This document shows, piece after piece, positions 1 to 8,889 of a DNA stretch of 34,702 nt. The stretch covers positions 1-34,702 of the forward strand of contig NZ_MJIL01000038.1 of the NCBI RefSeq assembly GCF_001939735.1, read 5' to 3'. The DNA comes from Photobacterium proteolyticum. Its GTDB lineage: Bacteria > Pseudomonadota > Gammaproteobacteria > Enterobacterales > Vibrionaceae. The translations under genes and the position numbers were made by a program. How positions within the stretch are numbered: position 1 is the stretch's first letter; each line of letters opens with the position of its first letter. A model generated the notes under the pieces. It was not told the origin of the DNA, did no database searches, and saw only the letters and a list, made by a program, of their open reading frames with translations.

Positions 1-90
1 TGAGAGCGCTTTGCGACTGTTTTATTTGAAGAGTTCATTGATAAGTCTCCAAAGTGTCAACTTATCTCAGGACGGCACATCAGAAGAACA

Positions 91-121
91 AAAAAAGGCT
101 CAGATTAATTGAGCCTTTTTT
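91..121 (-). terminator. Rho-independent terminator, probably bidirectional
   Basis: A 6-bp stem (97-102 with 110-115) has a 7-nt loop and is flanked by six A on the left and six T on the right, so it can act on both strands. It lies about 30 bp beyond the stop of the minus-strand yccT-like gene and may also end an unseen plus-strand gene from outside the window. Confidence 0.8.
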
Positions 122-152
122 GAACGGTAAGCCGGTTGTCGGAAAAGTCCGG

Positions 153-797
153 CTATGACTGGTTGATTCGTGCCTTAAATCGCTCACGTGTAGCTTCGTC
201 AGCTTGTGAGTACCAGTAGTTCAACATACTTTCAGCAACATTTTGCCCCTGCTGGGCGGCGTCCGTTGGCATGTTGGCAGTATTAGAAGCCGGAAGAACA
301 GCCGGTACTGTTGTCACAGCAACAGCAGACTTAAGTGCGGCAGGCTTATCGGTTAGGTTGTATTGCGCAATTTCTTTTTCGTAATTACGTCCGAACTGCA
401 GGCCGTGCTTGATCAGTTTATCTTGTTGAATATCAACAGAGTTGCCTTGCTCGTCAGTCAAAGTTATCGAAGGGCTACGGTTGAACCTCTGAGTGTCTTG
501 TTCTGTACGTAGTTTTGGTAGCTTAAGCTGATAGTTAGAGTCCTGACCGGAGAATTTCATGATGACAACATCAGATTTGAACATCTGGTGCTCGCCGTTT
601 TCACGGTAGCTATCTTGATAGCGGAAGGCAATTTGGTTTTCACCGTTTTCGAGTGAAAGCGGATCGTTGCCAGATGTCTCAACACCGTTAACTAAAACGA
701 GTTCGGCGCTGTAGGGAAGTTCTAATGTGACATTGGCGAGAGCGGAGAAACTTAGCCCACATGCAGCTAAGGCCAGAATGGCAGTACGAAATTTCAT
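153..797 (-). CDS. yccT: Secreted DUF2057 / UPF0319 (YccT-like) protein
   Basis: A 214-residue protein with a clear N-terminal signal peptide (about residues 1-21, hydrophobic core, cleavage after SALA), so probably periplasmic. The body has the DUF2057 pattern: a short beta-rich start (VTLELPYSAELVLVNG), then GENQIAFRYQDSY near residues 51-65. The molecular role of this family is poorly defined; E. coli YccT has been linked to curli control. An AAGGAA ribosome site precedes the ATG at 797. In enterobacteria yccT is also near rlmI, yccX, tusE and yccA, so the neighbourhood supports the call. The C-terminal third (Ala/Val-rich, then a helical tail NYWYSQADEATRERFKARI) is less typical. Confidence 0.8.
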   Translation of the reverse strand: MKFRTAILALAACGLSFSALANVTLELPYSAELVLVNGVETSGNDPLSLENGENQIAFRYQDSYRENGEHQMFKSDVVIMKFSGQDSNYQLKLPKLRTEQDTQRFNRSPSITLTDEQGNSVDIQQDKLIKHGLQFGRNYEKEIAQYNLTDKPAALKSAVAVTTVPAVLPASNTANMPTDAAQQGQNVAESMLNYWYSQADEATRERFKARINQS

Positions 798-929
798 GTC
801 AGTTCCTTGATGGTTCTATTATCACAGCAGTTTGGCGCTGATGGCCTGAATATAACCTGAATGCTGTAGCGTATAGCACAGAGATTAATGTATAACTGAT
901 AGAAATTTAAATAGGAAGTTGAAAAGTAT

Positions 930-1691
930 ATGGATATCACGCTTCTTGAGATTGGCTTGCTGCTGGTTACAGGTTTTTTGGCCGGGATCATAAACACCCT
1001 GGCGGGTGGAGGCTCGAACTTGACATTACCGGCATTGATGGTGATGGGAATACCGGCAGAGGTTGCTAACGCCACGAACCGAATTGGTGTAGCCATACAG
1101 GGACTTACTGCGGTTGTCGGTTTCCGTAAGCACAATAAACTCGATACGTCGGATACGGGGCCCATTTTGGTTCCGACTATCATTGGAGGGCTGTTAGGAG
1201 CCGCTGCAGCCGCTTACGCACCGTCTGGCTGGATAAAGCCCTTGTTGCTGGGCACTATGCTGGCGATGGCATTTATTATTCTCGTCAAGCCGTCAATTGT
1301 TGCACCGGAGCCGGGAACGCTAAGTCGAAAAGTCATGGAAACACCAAGCTCATGGTGGGGGCTGGGCCTTGCTGGTTTTTACGGGGGCTTTGTACAGGCG
1401 GGAGTTGGCTTTGTTCTGCTGACTGCCTTGGCAGGTACGTTGCGTTACGACCTGGTCCGTGCCAATGCCCTGAAAATGCTTTGTACCTTGGTATTTACTG
1501 TTGTGGCGTTAGGGCTGTTTATCGCTGAAGATCTGGTCATGTGGGGACCGGGATTAATTCTGGCGTTCGGAACTATGTTCGGGGCAAGCTTGGCGGTTAA
1601 AATGGCCATCAAAGCCAAGCCAGAAACCTTAAAGTGGTTTTTATTTATTATGACGCTATGCGGCTGTATAGCAGCTACCCTGAGTGATTAA
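930..1691 (+). CDS. TSUP (TauE/SafE, DUF81) family membrane permease
   Basis: A 253-residue, strongly hydrophobic protein with about eight membrane segments. The N-terminal signature GFLAGIINTLAGGGSNLTLP (about residues 15-34) and the second half-repeat LAGFYGGFVQAGVGFVLL (about residues 147-164) are the two internal repeats typical of the TauE/SafE family, which exports or imports sulfite, sulfoacetate and other small organosulfur or C1-C2 anions. Substrate cannot be told from sequence. The ATG at 930 has an AGGAAG ribosome site. It is transcribed alone, divergent from yccT, and is followed at once by a hairpin terminator. Confidence 0.85.
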   Translation: MDITLLEIGLLLVTGFLAGIINTLAGGGSNLTLPALMVMGIPAEVANATNRIGVAIQGLTAVVGFRKHNKLDTSDTGPILVPTIIGGLLGAAAAAYAPSGWIKPLLLGTMLAMAFIILVKPSIVAPEPGTLSRKVMETPSSWWGLGLAGFYGGFVQAGVGFVLLTALAGTLRYDLVRANALKMLCTLVFTVVALGLFIAEDLVMWGPGLILAFGTMFGASLAVKMAIKAKPETLKWFLFIMTLCGCIAATLSD

Positions 1692-1724
1692 AAAGCCAGA
1701 CCGTATATAGTTGGTCTGGCTTAA
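1692..1724 (+). terminator. Terminator after the TSUP permease gene
   Basis: A perfect 9-bp stem (AGCCAGACC at 1694-1702 with GGTCTGGCT at 1713-1721), 10-nt loop, starts right at the stop codon of the permease gene. The T tract is short. It also lies downstream of convergent rlmI (stop at 1752), so it may serve both genes. Confidence 0.65.
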
Positions 1725-1751
1725 TTGCGTGGCTGTTATTTTTGCGTACGG

Positions 1752-2942
1752 CTATTTAACGTAGCACGCAAAGCCTTTCAGGTAGAAGCCTTCCGGATAG
1801 GCACTGTCCAGTGGATGGTCGGCTGCCTGGCTGAAACGCTCAATAAACTGAACCTCGCGTTTGGCATCCAGTGCCGCATCGGCGATGATCTTCTGGAACA
1901 AATTATTGTCCATCAGGCCAGAGCACGAGTAAGTTAGCAGGGTACCGCCTGGCTTGAGGATTTGCATAGCCAGCATGTTGATATCTTTGTAGCCTCGGCA
2001 TGCGCCAACCAGCTGAGATTTCGATTCTGCAAATTTCGGCGGATCCATGATAACTACATCGAATTCTTCACCGCGTTCACGGTAGTCGCGCAGTAATTTG
2101 AACACGTCAGCATTAACAAATTCTGCATTCTCAACAGGAAGCTCGTTCATTTCTGCATTTAGGCGCGCGGTATCCAGTGCAGGCTGCGAGACATCAACGT
2201 TGATCACTTTGCTCGCACCACCCTTAAGGGCATACAAGCCGAATCCGCCAGTGTAACAGAAGCAGTTCAGTACGCGTTTGCCGTCTACGTATTTGACAGC
2301 GCCTTGGCGGCTATCGCGTTGATCGAGGTAAAAGCCGGTCTTATGGCCACCAACAATATCGACGTTGATTTTGACGCCGTTTTCCTCGATGGTAACAAAC
2401 TTTGGCGGCTCCTCGCCTGAGAGTACACCTGTACGCTGTTTCAGTCCTTCTTTCTTGCGTACTGAGACATCTGAACGTTCATAGACACTGCATTCCGGGT
2501 AGCAGATATTCAGCGCTTCAACCAGCGCCTCTTTCTGCGCTTCGGCACCTGCGCTTAATAGCTGGCACACCAAGAAGTCTTGATAGCGGTCGATGGTGAT
2601 CCCCGGCATACCGTCAGACTCGGCGGCAATAAGGCGATAGCCAGTTAGGCCGTCACGTTGAGCCAATATATCGCGTAGGCCTTGTGCGCTGTTTAGGCGG
2701 TTAACGAAGAAGTTAACATCTACAGCTTCGTTTTTATTGAATGTCCATACCCGAACACGGATCTGAGATTGTGGAGAATAAGCGCCACGAGCCAACCATT
2801 CGCCTTTATGGTCGAAGACTTCGACGGTTTCCCCAAGAGAAGGTTTACCTTCTATACGTTGAATACCGCGAGAAAAGACCCAAGGATGACGACGGCGAAG
2901 TGACTTTTCGCGGCCTTTAACCAGATAAATTGAAGCTGTCAT
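1752..2942 (-). CDS. rlmI: 23S rRNA m5C1962 methyltransferase RlmI
   Basis: A SAM-dependent methyltransferase that makes m5C1962 in 23S rRNA. The N-terminal PUA-like part contains [19 protein letters not shown]. The C-terminal Rossmann domain shows motif I ([14 protein letters not shown]), motif IV ([16 protein letters not shown]) and the motif TYSCSG. I start it at the ATG at 2942 ([14 protein letters not shown]), giving 396 residues, the usual family length. The frame stays open upstream to 3098, but those 52 residues resemble no RlmI and are probably not translated. No clear Shine-Dalgarno precedes 2942. It is transcribed alone, toward the permease gene. Confidence 0.93.
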   Translation of the reverse strand: MTASIYLVKGREKSLRRRHPWVFSRGIQRIEGKPSLGETVEVFDHKGEWLARGAYSPQSQIRVRVWTFNKNEAVDVNFFVNRLNSAQGLRDILAQRDGLTGYRLIAAESDGMPGITIDRYQDFLVCQLLSAGAEAQKEALVEALNICYPECSVYERSDVSVRKKEGLKQRTGVLSGEEPPKFVTIEENGVKINVDIVGGHKTGFYLDQRDSRQGAVKYVDGKRVLNCFCYTGGFGLYALKGGASKVINVDVSQPALDTARLNAEMNELPVENAEFVNADVFKLLRDYRERGEEFDVVIMDPPKFAESKSQLVGACRGYKDINMLAMQILKPGGTLLTYSCSGLMDNNLFQKIIADAALDAKREVQFIERFSQAADHPLDSAYPEGFYLKGFACYVK

Positions 2943-3086
2943 GACATGCCCAGTAAGGAGTTCGGAATGGTCGCGTATTATGTTGTTCGCAAGGAGGAAA
3001 AGCAAATTTATCTTGTGGTCGGGATGGAAATGAGTTTTGCCTCTCTTTGCCTGGCTTGTGTTTGTTGTTTTGGGAGCTGAAAGGAA

Positions 3087-3112
3087 CAGGGCGTGCACAC
3101 TGGCACGCCCTT
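3087..3112 (-). terminator. Hairpin after the chemotaxis receptor gene
   Basis: An 8-bp GC-rich stem, GGGCGTGC (3089-3096) with GCACGCCC (3103-3110), lies about 20 bp beyond the stop of the minus-strand chemotaxis gene and upstream of rlmI. The T tract is weak, so termination efficiency is uncertain. Confidence 0.5.
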
Positions 3113-3131
3113 GGATTGTTACTGGTCAGAG

Positions 3132-4532
3132 TTAGGCTTTAAGGCCGCTCATTAATGATTCGAGGACTTCCGCCTGTTGGTTCAAATGTTCAATCTGATT
3201 GGCAGACTGAGTGATCACGTCGCAGATCTGATTTGACTGAGAGCGAACCTGCTCGACGCTGGTAGCGATATTGTCGGCGACAGCGCCTTGTTGCTCTGCG
3301 GCCGCTGCGATTTCAGTACTGCGGTCAGAAATCAGCTGGTTACGTTCGGTTATCTGGTTGATCTCGCTATCAACCGAATCCATTAGCTGTTCGCTGCTGC
3401 TTGCGTTGGTCACTGTACTTTTCATCACTTCCATCAGTTGCTGGCTGTTTTGCTGCAGGGATTCAATCATTTGCTGAATTTCAACTGTTGCTCCCTGAGT
3501 TCGCCCTGCGAGTGTTCTGACTTCGTCGGCAACAACGGCAAAGCCACGCCCCTGTTCGCCGGCACGAGCAGCTTCGATAGCTGCGTTCAGGGCGAGTAGG
3601 TTGGTTTGCTCAGAAATACCATTGATCGTGGTGACGACGTCATCAATTTTGGCCGCATTGCTATCAAGCTCAATAACTGCATCGGATGCCTGGCTGATCT
3701 CGGAGCTAAGTACTGAGATAGCCGTACGGGTTTGGTTGACCTGAGCTCGGCCCTGTTCCGAAACCTGCTGCGCCTCGCGGGTTTGTTCTGAAGTTTCATG
3801 GGCATGGGTAGCCACTTCGCGGATCGATGTTGCCATTTCTTCCGTTGCGCTGGCTAACGAATCCAAATGCTGCTGTTGGTCCGTAGACAGCGATTCACTC
3901 TCGTGGCTACGCTGGCGGAGATCACTGCTGATTTGTTGCATTAGTGCAGTTGCTTGCTGGGTCGCCAGAACCAGTTTCTGTTCCCTTTCGCTGACACGGT
4001 CAATGGTGATCGCCAGGGTACTGAACTCGTCACGAACCTTGAAGAAGTTCAGGCGGCTGGTTAAGTCGCCGTCAGCAAGTGCCTGCAGGGCTTTATTGGT
4101 GGTAAACATCGCCCCACCAATGAAAGTCATGATGTAGTACACCGCAGCAAGAGTGACTACGAGTATAATGGCAGCGATACTGATTTGAGTCGTCGTTAGG
4201 TAGCTGAGAAGGCCCGGAAGTTCATTTGCAGTGATTGAGTAGTTCATGCCGGGTACGACGGCAGAAAGCTCACCATTACCAATACGGGCACCAGTTTTCG
4301 CAAGCAAGGCAGGTGCTTCGGACTGGCTGATTTTGTACTCAGATAGCAGTGCTGCCGTTGAATTCAGTTGATTAGTCGTGATTTCAATACGTTGTTCATC
4401 GGCTGCATCAACTAAAATTGCACTGATGCTTAGGATTGCAATGATGGGAAGTAAGAATAGAAGGTAAAATTTTTCTTGTATTGTTATATGAATTAGATAT
4501 TTATCGATCCATCGAAAGGCTACTTCTTTCAT
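3132..4532 (-). CDS. Methyl-accepting chemotaxis protein
   Basis: A 466-residue transmembrane receptor. TM1 lies at about residues 22-42 and TM2 at about 116-141, leaving a periplasmic part of only about 70 residues with no recognisable ligand-binding domain. A HAMP region follows (about 138-190), then a long coiled-coil signalling domain whose hairpin tip (about 307-342) carries [20 protein letters not shown] and [19 protein letters not shown], the CheA/CheW contact region. There is no C-terminal NWETF-type pentapeptide for CheR/CheB docking. An AGGA site precedes the ATG at 4532. Ligand unknown; the tiny sensor part suggests sensing of membrane or internal state, or through a partner (inference). 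It sits between rlmI and yccX, where E. coli has no such gene. Confidence 0.92.
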   Translation of the reverse strand: MKEVAFRWIDKYLIHITIQEKFYLLFLLPIIAILSISAILVDAADEQRIEITTNQLNSTAALLSEYKISQSEAPALLAKTGARIGNGELSAVVPGMNYSITANELPGLLSYLTTTQISIAAIILVVTLAAVYYIMTFIGGAMFTTNKALQALADGDLTSRLNFFKVRDEFSTLAITIDRVSEREQKLVLATQQATALMQQISSDLRQRSHESESLSTDQQQHLDSLASATEEMATSIREVATHAHETSEQTREAQQVSEQGRAQVNQTRTAISVLSSEISQASDAVIELDSNAAKIDDVVTTINGISEQTNLLALNAAIEAARAGEQGRGFAVVADEVRTLAGRTQGATVEIQQMIESLQQNSQQLMEVMKSTVTNASSSEQLMDSVDSEINQITERNQLISDRSTEIAAAAEQQGAVADNIATSVEQVRSQSNQICDVITQSANQIEHLNQQAEVLESLMSGLKA

Positions 4533-4630
4533 TAGGGCATCCTATTTTTTACGGGTGTTATACAGCGGCTTATTGATAAAGCTCATAGTAATTATTTATC
4601 GGGATAGTGCGGAAATTCTTGAGGTGATCC

Positions 4631-4903
4631 ATGTCGCAAATTTGTGTAAAAGCTATGATCAAGGGAATGGTTCAGGGAGTTGGGTTCAGGTTTCATACTG
4701 CACATGAAGGTCTAAAGCATGGGCTTACTGGTTATGCGAAGAATTTACCCGACGGTAGTGTCGAGGTATTGGCCTGCGGCCACGAAGAGAAAGTGGGGCA
4801 ACTGTTGCAATGGTTGAATACCGGTCCGAGATCGTCAAGAGTAGACAGTGTAGAGACCGAAGAAGTCGAGTGGCGTCATATTGACGGTTTCGAGATTATG
4901 TAG
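4631..4903 (+). CDS. yccX: Acylphosphatase YccX
   Basis: A 90-residue cytosolic enzyme that hydrolyses acyl phosphates. The family signature GMVQGVGFRFHT holds the phosphate-binding loop with its catalytic arginine, and GYAKNLPDGSVEVLACG holds the catalytic asparagine. Length equals the family norm. A strong ribosome site (GAGGTGAT) lies 5 nt before the ATG. It is divergent from the chemotaxis gene and convergent with tusE. Its TAG stop codon is the first three bases of the heptanucleotide repeat that follows. Confidence 0.95.
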   Translation: MSQICVKAMIKGMVQGVGFRFHTAHEGLKHGLTGYAKNLPDGSVEVLACGHEEKVGQLLQWLNTGPRSSRVDSVETEEVEWRHIDGFEIM

Positions 4904-4962
4904 AACCTAGAACCTAGAACCTAGAACCTAGAACCTAGAACCTAGAACCTAGAACCTAGAAC
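4901..4962. repeat. TAGAACC heptanucleotide tandem array, 8.9 copies
   Basis: Eight perfect copies of TAGAACC (4901-4956) are followed by a six-base partial copy (4957-4962), with no interruptions. The array begins at the yccX stop codon. About 17 bp later comes the palindrome GGAACC-A-GGTTCC (4980-4992), whose arms match the repeat core. It fills the convergent yccX/tusE intergenic space, where no ordinary terminator is visible. Confidence 0.95.
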
Positions 4963-5012
4963 GAGTTGATTCGTTTCTAGGAACCAGGTTCCAGTCACCG
5001 GGCTAGATAGCC

Positions 5013-5342
5013 TCAGATGCATTTTACCGGCTTGGGTAACCCTGCCAATTTAGTGGCTTGTTTGGCTGGCCCTTTTGGAAAAAGCTTGTAGAGGTAGCGC
5101 GAGCTGCCTTTTTCCTCGCCGTACTTTTTCGCCATTGCCTTTACTAGCATACGAATAGCTGGAGAAGTGTTAAATTCTTTGTAGAAATCTCGTACAAAGT
5201 GAACAACTTCCCAGTGTGCTTCGCTAAGCTCAATGCCTTCCTCATCGGCAAGAAGAGGGACAAGCTCTACGGACCAGTCGTCAACATTTTTCAGATAGCC
5301 GTGAGCGTCGGTTTCGATTTGTTTACCTTCAAATTCAAGCAT
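5013..5342 (-). CDS. tusE: Sulfurtransferase TusE (DsrC family)
   Basis: A 109-residue DsrC-like protein that accepts sulfur from TusD in the TusBCD relay and passes it on to MnmA for 2-thiouridine formation in tRNA. Diagnostic segments are [20 protein letters not shown] near the start, [17 protein letters not shown] in the middle, and the C-terminal arm LPKPVKCI with the conserved penultimate cysteine. The second cysteine of dissimilatory DsrC is absent, as expected for TusE. I start at the ATG at 5342 (MLEFEG), which has a GAGG ribosome site; an upstream in-frame start at 5399 would add 19 residues foreign to the family. Confidence 0.94.
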   Translation of the reverse strand: MLEFEGKQIETDAHGYLKNVDDWSVELVPLLADEEGIELSEAHWEVVHFVRDFYKEFNTSPAIRMLVKAMAKKYGEEKGSSRYLYKLFPKGPAKQATKLAGLPKPVKCI

Positions 5343-5432
5343 GATGCGCCTCGATATTTTGAACCGGGCAAGAATAGTGATTAAGGTGAGAGGCTGCAAG
5401 TAAAAGTCGTAACTGGTAAGGCAGAGAATAAG

Positions 5433-5459
5433 AAAAAAGCGCCTCGAAAGGCGCTTTTT
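5433..5459 (-). terminator. Terminator after yccA
   Basis: A 6-bp GC stem (GCGCCT 5439-5444 with AGGCGC 5449-5454) with a CGAA tetraloop is flanked by six A and five T, so it can work in both directions. It lies just beyond the yccA stop codon on the minus strand. Confidence 0.85.
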
Positions 5460-5480
5460 GAAAAGAGTTAATTGTAATGA

Positions 5481-6146
5481 TTAATCATCACCACCCATGA
5501 TACCCAAGATCTGAAGTAGGCTCAGGAATAGGTTATAGATAGAGACATACAGTGTTACTGTTGCCGAAATGTAGTTCGTTTCACCGCCACGGACAATGTT
5601 CTGTGTGGTCAGCAGGATAGCTGCAGACGAGAACAGAACAAACATGCCGCTAATAGCCAGTGAAAGCATTGGCATCTGTAGGAAGATGTTAGCAATAACA
5701 GCCACTACGATAGCCACGAAGCCAGCCAGGATCATTCCGCCAAGGAAAGACAGATCTCGCTTGGTAGTAAGTGCGTAAGCCGAACATGCCATAAAGGTCA
5801 ATGCCGTACCACCGAGTGCAGGAATAATGGCATGGCCCATTCCTGCACCGATGTACATGTTCAGAATCGGACCTAGGGTATAACCCATGAAGCCTGTTAG
5901 AGCGAACGTAAAGACGATACCCAAACCACTGTCGCGGTTCTTTTCTGTCAGGAACATCAGGCCATAAAAGCCAACCAAGGTAATGATCAGACCCGGATGC
6001 GGTAGGTTCATTGCCATCGCGAAGCCTGCAACTACAGCTGACCACACTAGGGTTAGCGATAGTAGAAAGTATGTGTTGCGTAGAACTTTGTTGGTTGAAA
6101 GTACGCTTTCGTAAGCTGAGCCACGATTGACAATACGATCGTTCAT
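5481..6146 (-). CDS. yccA: BAX inhibitor-1 family membrane protein YccA
   Basis: A 221-residue inner-membrane protein with about seven hydrophobic segments. The family pattern is visible: a short cytoplasmic N terminus ending ESVLSTNKVLRNTYFLL, then helices including GFMGYTLGPILNMYIGAG and ALTTKRDLSFLGGMI. The C-terminal half has VTLYVSIYNLFLSLLQILGI and ends in a short acidic tail (GGDD). E. coli YccA is a modulator and substrate of the FtsH protease. A GAAGGGAG ribosome site precedes the ATG. It follows tusE in the usual gene order and has its own terminator. Confidence 0.93.
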   Translation of the reverse strand: MNDRIVNRGSAYESVLSTNKVLRNTYFLLSLTLVWSAVVAGFAMAMNLPHPGLIITLVGFYGLMFLTEKNRDSGLGIVFTFALTGFMGYTLGPILNMYIGAGMGHAIIPALGGTALTFMACSAYALTTKRDLSFLGGMILAGFVAIVVAVIANIFLQMPMLSLAISGMFVLFSSAAILLTTQNIVRGGETNYISATVTLYVSIYNLFLSLLQILGIMGGDD

Positions 6147-6505
6147 AAAAAACTCCCTTCAGGGTTAGTTATGGAGATTGCTAATAAGACATATATTGGG
6201 GTATTCACTTATAAATGCAAGTCATTAGTACATAATCGAGTGAATACTATCAGCTATATGCTCTCTGTAAGTTGTTGACACAGATAATACTTAACAATTC
6301 ATTATCTTGGTGCTCTAAGTTGTAAATTTATGTTTCAACTCCTAGTTGGCTCACAAAATTGGGAATAAAACCCGGCCTTGTTGGTGAGAATGACAACAAT
6401 TGATAGGAGAGGGGACTAACGCGCTGAGGTAATACTGCTGATACTATGATGGTCGTGTGATGAAACAATCAGGAGGATTGCTCCTCCTGATTGCTACGGC
6501 AGAAA
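6147..6505. other. Intergenic region between yccA and the solute-binding gene
   Basis: This 359-bp stretch should hold the yccA promoter (minus strand). The only clear structure is an 11-bp perfect inverted repeat (6466-6476 with 6483-6493) just beyond the stop of the solute-binding protein gene, probably its terminator although the T tract is poor. I see no gene here. Confidence 0.5.
6466..6493 (-). terminator. Hairpin after the solute-binding protein gene
   Basis: A perfect 11-bp stem (CAATCAGGAGG with CCTCCTGATTG) has a 6-nt loop and starts about 13 bp past the minus-strand stop. Only a short T run follows in that direction, so it may act partly as an mRNA-stabilising hairpin. Confidence 0.55.
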
Positions 6506-7714
6506 CTACCGAATAGGTGGGGCATATTGAATGCCGCCATCACGCCATAGTGCGTTGACATCACGTCTGACTTTGAGCGGAGAACTCATACCGACAGTAC
6601 GCTCGAAGCTTTCGCTGTAGTTGCCGACTTGCTTGATCACCTGGAAGCTCCAGTCATCCTTCAAGCCCAGTCCTTTGCCTTTCGGGCCATCGAGTCCAAT
6701 AAGGCGACGAATGTCAGGATCATTAGAGTTCTTCATATCATCAACACTGATCGATGAAACCCCTAAATCTTCGGCATGCAGCATAGTATAGAGGGTCCAT
6801 TTCACTATGTTGAACCACTGGTCGTCATCTGCACGAACTGCTGGCCCAAGAGGCTCTTTGGAGATAAGCTCGGGCAGCACGACAACAGAGTCAGGCTCAT
6901 CCATACCTAACCGGTGGGCATAAAGCGCAGACTGATCGGTTGTCATCACATCGCAACGGCCTTCTTTGAAGGCGCCTACGGTTTCTTCCTCAGTATTAAA
7001 GACTACTGGGGTGTATTTCATTTCGCGGAATTTAAAATAGTCAGCCAGATTCAACTCGGTGGTGGTACCAGACTGAACGCATACTGATTTGCCATCCAGT
7101 TCCATTGCGGTTGAAACGCCAAGGCTTTTTTTAACCATAAACCCTTGGCCGTCATAATAATTTACACCAGCAAAGTTGATTCCTAGAGCCGTGTCTCGGT
7201 GAAGGGTCCAGGTCGTGTTACGGACTAAAAGGTCAACTTCGCCAGACTGGAGTGCCGTAAAACGTTCTTTGGTCGTGAGTGGGATATATTTTACTTTGGT
7301 TTTATCACCGATGGTTGCGGCCGCAACGGCTTGGCAAAATTCGACATCTAATCCTTCCCATTCGCCATTTTCTGTTGGGTTAGAAAAACCGGGAAGTCCT
7401 GTGCTGACTCCGCACTGGATGTATCCTTGCTTTAATACCTTCTCTAAAGTACTGCTTGGCTGATCTGCGGCAGTCTTGTTATCAGCCAGCTGTTTTTCAA
7501 GACTGATGATTTTGTCTTCCAGTGCTTTAGTGTCGGTGTCTGCGGCTGCTGTGGCTGCGGGCTGTTCAGCTTGTTCCAGCTGTTTTTCGAGGGTTTGTAT
7601 TTTAGTTTCTAGTGATTTGATCAATTCTTTGTCCTGAGCATTGTTACTGTCGCAGCCGGAAAGTAAGAATGCCAGGGTCGTAATGGCCAGAGATAGTTTT
7701 AGTGTTTGCTTCAT
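6506..7714 (-). CDS. Lipoprotein amino-acid ABC transporter substrate-binding protein (AapJ/BztA-like) with N-terminal coiled coil
   Basis: A 402-residue lipoprotein: the signal MKQTLKLSLAITTLAFLLSG is followed by Cys21. Residues about 30-80 are a predicted coiled coil of two similar segments (LETKIQTLEKQLE and LEDKIISLEKQLA) joined by an Ala-rich linker. The rest is a family-3 solute-binding domain of the general L-amino-acid type: GYIQCGVSTGLPGF, EGLDVEFCQAVAAA, LTTKERFTALQSGEVDLLVR, VCVQSGTTTELNLADYF. I chose the ATG at 7714 because of a GGGAC site about 6 nt upstream; 7720 is an alternative. No permease or ATPase gene adjoins it, so it must work with a transporter elsewhere or serve as a sensor (inference). 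The coiled coil is unusual for this family. Confidence 0.85.
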   Translation of the reverse strand: MKQTLKLSLAITTLAFLLSGCDSNNAQDKELIKSLETKIQTLEKQLEQAEQPAATAAADTDTKALEDKIISLEKQLADNKTAADQPSSTLEKVLKQGYIQCGVSTGLPGFSNPTENGEWEGLDVEFCQAVAAATIGDKTKVKYIPLTTKERFTALQSGEVDLLVRNTTWTLHRDTALGINFAGVNYYDGQGFMVKKSLGVSTAMELDGKSVCVQSGTTTELNLADYFKFREMKYTPVVFNTEEETVGAFKEGRCDVMTTDQSALYAHRLGMDEPDSVVVLPELISKEPLGPAVRADDDQWFNIVKWTLYTMLHAEDLGVSSISVDDMKNSNDPDIRRLIGLDGPKGKGLGLKDDWSFQVIKQVGNYSESFERTVGMSSPLKVRRDVNALWRDGGIQYAPPIR

Positions 7715-7903
7715 AGTCATGTCCCGTCGATTCAAATGAGGAGAAAACAAACCTCTTGATTTTTTTAAATTACTAATGCATTAAATCTATGTAATTTGTA
7801 TCAGTATTCAGTATAGGAACAGATGCTAATTCTTCTAGTTTTCAAGATATTTTAGGATCTTGAGGCTGATAAAATATAGTGTCAGACTAAGATGAATAAG
7901 ACG

Positions 7904-7929
7904 AAAAGGCCACGCAGTTGCGTGGCCTT
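7904..7929 (-). terminator. Terminator after the SPOR/DUF1566 protein gene
   Basis: A perfect 10-bp stem (AAGGCCACGC 7906-7915 with GCGTGGCCTT 7920-7929) has an AGTT loop. On the minus strand it is followed by a TTTT run. It lies about 37 bp beyond the stop at 7966. Confidence 0.8.
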
Positions 7930-7965
7930 GAAAGGATAAAAGCATGCTTCCCGAATAGGGAGATA

Positions 7966-8889
7966 TCAACTCGCGGCAGTAACACAGGTCGTGTAGAGAA
8001 GCGCGAGTGGACGGTACTCATCACGTTGTCCACTACGCAGGTTTATCGACTCGATTTCACCGGAGTAGACGCTAATTGTATTGCTCCAGTAACTCGACTT
8101 GATTGGCCAGTTATTGCGCAGCAGGAAGTGTTGTCCGTGTGTTTGAAGTTCCTTAAGTTCTTCAGCTGTAGGAAGTCTCAACCCATAGCGCTGGCACCAA
8201 TTTTTCGCCGAAGCGTAGTTTACTTTTGACCAGTACTGCTCGTGCTCGCGAACAAACATTGGCGGCATCTCTTGGGTAGAGTTGATGTTTCTCGGTAAGT
8301 GGTACTTTAAGTTATTAAACGTAAACGAATAAATAACCGAATTTAACACGACTCTATTTTCAACCAACGTTTTTCTGCTATTGCTCTTGACGCTGTTTTT
8401 GTTGCTAGCTTTAACTGTTCGCTGTTTAACCGGAGCCGGTGGCTGTTTTACCTGGCCAGGAAATGTGATTTGCGTGTTTGTCTGACGGATAAAGGTATCT
8501 TTGAGTTTGTGACGGGCTAGTTGGGCCTTGGCAGCCTTCGCCTGTGCGTGGCTTTGGAACGGTCCAATCAGGCAGCGAGATTTGCCGTTATCCGGGACAA
8601 GGTAGCTATTGTTTTTAAATAGCTTATTTATCGTTGCTTTGGTGTTTGAATTGGGTAACGACTGGCCATAATGGCATTGGATCCAAAAACTGCTGTCTTT
8701 ATTTTTGGGAGCCCGCCCCCATAAGCCCTTTCCGATATCACACTGAGTATTCAGATACTGCCAGCCGGATTTAACCTTATCTACTTTGCAATTTGCTGTA
8801 CTAAACTCAGTTGCGTAACTATTTAATGAAAAGCAAGAAAGGGCGAGTAGAAGCCAATATGCAGGTTGTTGTTTTTGCAGACAGATCAT
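7966..8889 (-). CDS. Secreted protein with SPOR-like and C-terminal DUF1566/FGE-like domains
   Basis: A 307-residue protein. A hydrophobic segment (about residues 10-26) acts as a signal peptide or anchor. Residues about 66-136 resemble a SPOR (peptidoglycan-binding) domain: SSFWIQCHYG, then SRCLIGPFQSHAQAKAAKAQL. A basic, Pro/Lys/Ser-rich linker (about 145-175) leads to a C-terminal domain with WCQRYGLRLPTAEELKEL (231-248) and SSYWSN (265-270), the DUF1566 / formylglycine-enzyme-like pattern. Several cysteines (34, 50, 72, 106, 232, 302) could form disulfides. The role is unknown; envelope localisation is likely. It diverges from the iron-regulated operon whose last two products also carry DUF1566 domains, which hints at a shared theme. 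Confidence 0.6.
   Translation of the reverse strand: MICLQKQQPAYWLLLALSCFSLNSYATEFSTANCKVDKVKSGWQYLNTQCDIGKGLWGRAPKNKDSSFWIQCHYGQSLPNSNTKATINKLFKNNSYLVPDNGKSRCLIGPFQSHAQAKAAKAQLARHKLKDTFIRQTNTQITFPGQVKQPPAPVKQRTVKASNKNSVKSNSRKTLVENRVVLNSVIYSFTFNNLKYHLPRNINSTQEMPPMFVREHEQYWSKVNYASAKNWCQRYGLRLPTAEELKELQTHGQHFLLRNNWPIKSSYWSNTISVYSGEIESINLRSGQRDEYRPLALLYTTCVTAAS

Noticed and set aside
1..110. Possible 3' end of a plus-strand gene at the left edge
   Set aside because: Frame 2 is open to a TGA within the terminator loop and frame 3 stops at 27; neither end is recognisable, so no gene is called.
794..1183. 129-codon minus-strand frame
   Set aside because: Shadow of the TSUP permease gene and its upstream region; no signal peptide, motif or ribosome site.
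2943..3098. 52-residue N-terminal extension of RlmI
   Set aside because: Not similar to the family; the protein starting at 2942 already has the normal length and N terminus.
4901..4962. Heptamer array considered as a CRISPR
   Set aside because: Units are 7 bp, directly adjacent, without spacers, and there are no cas genes.
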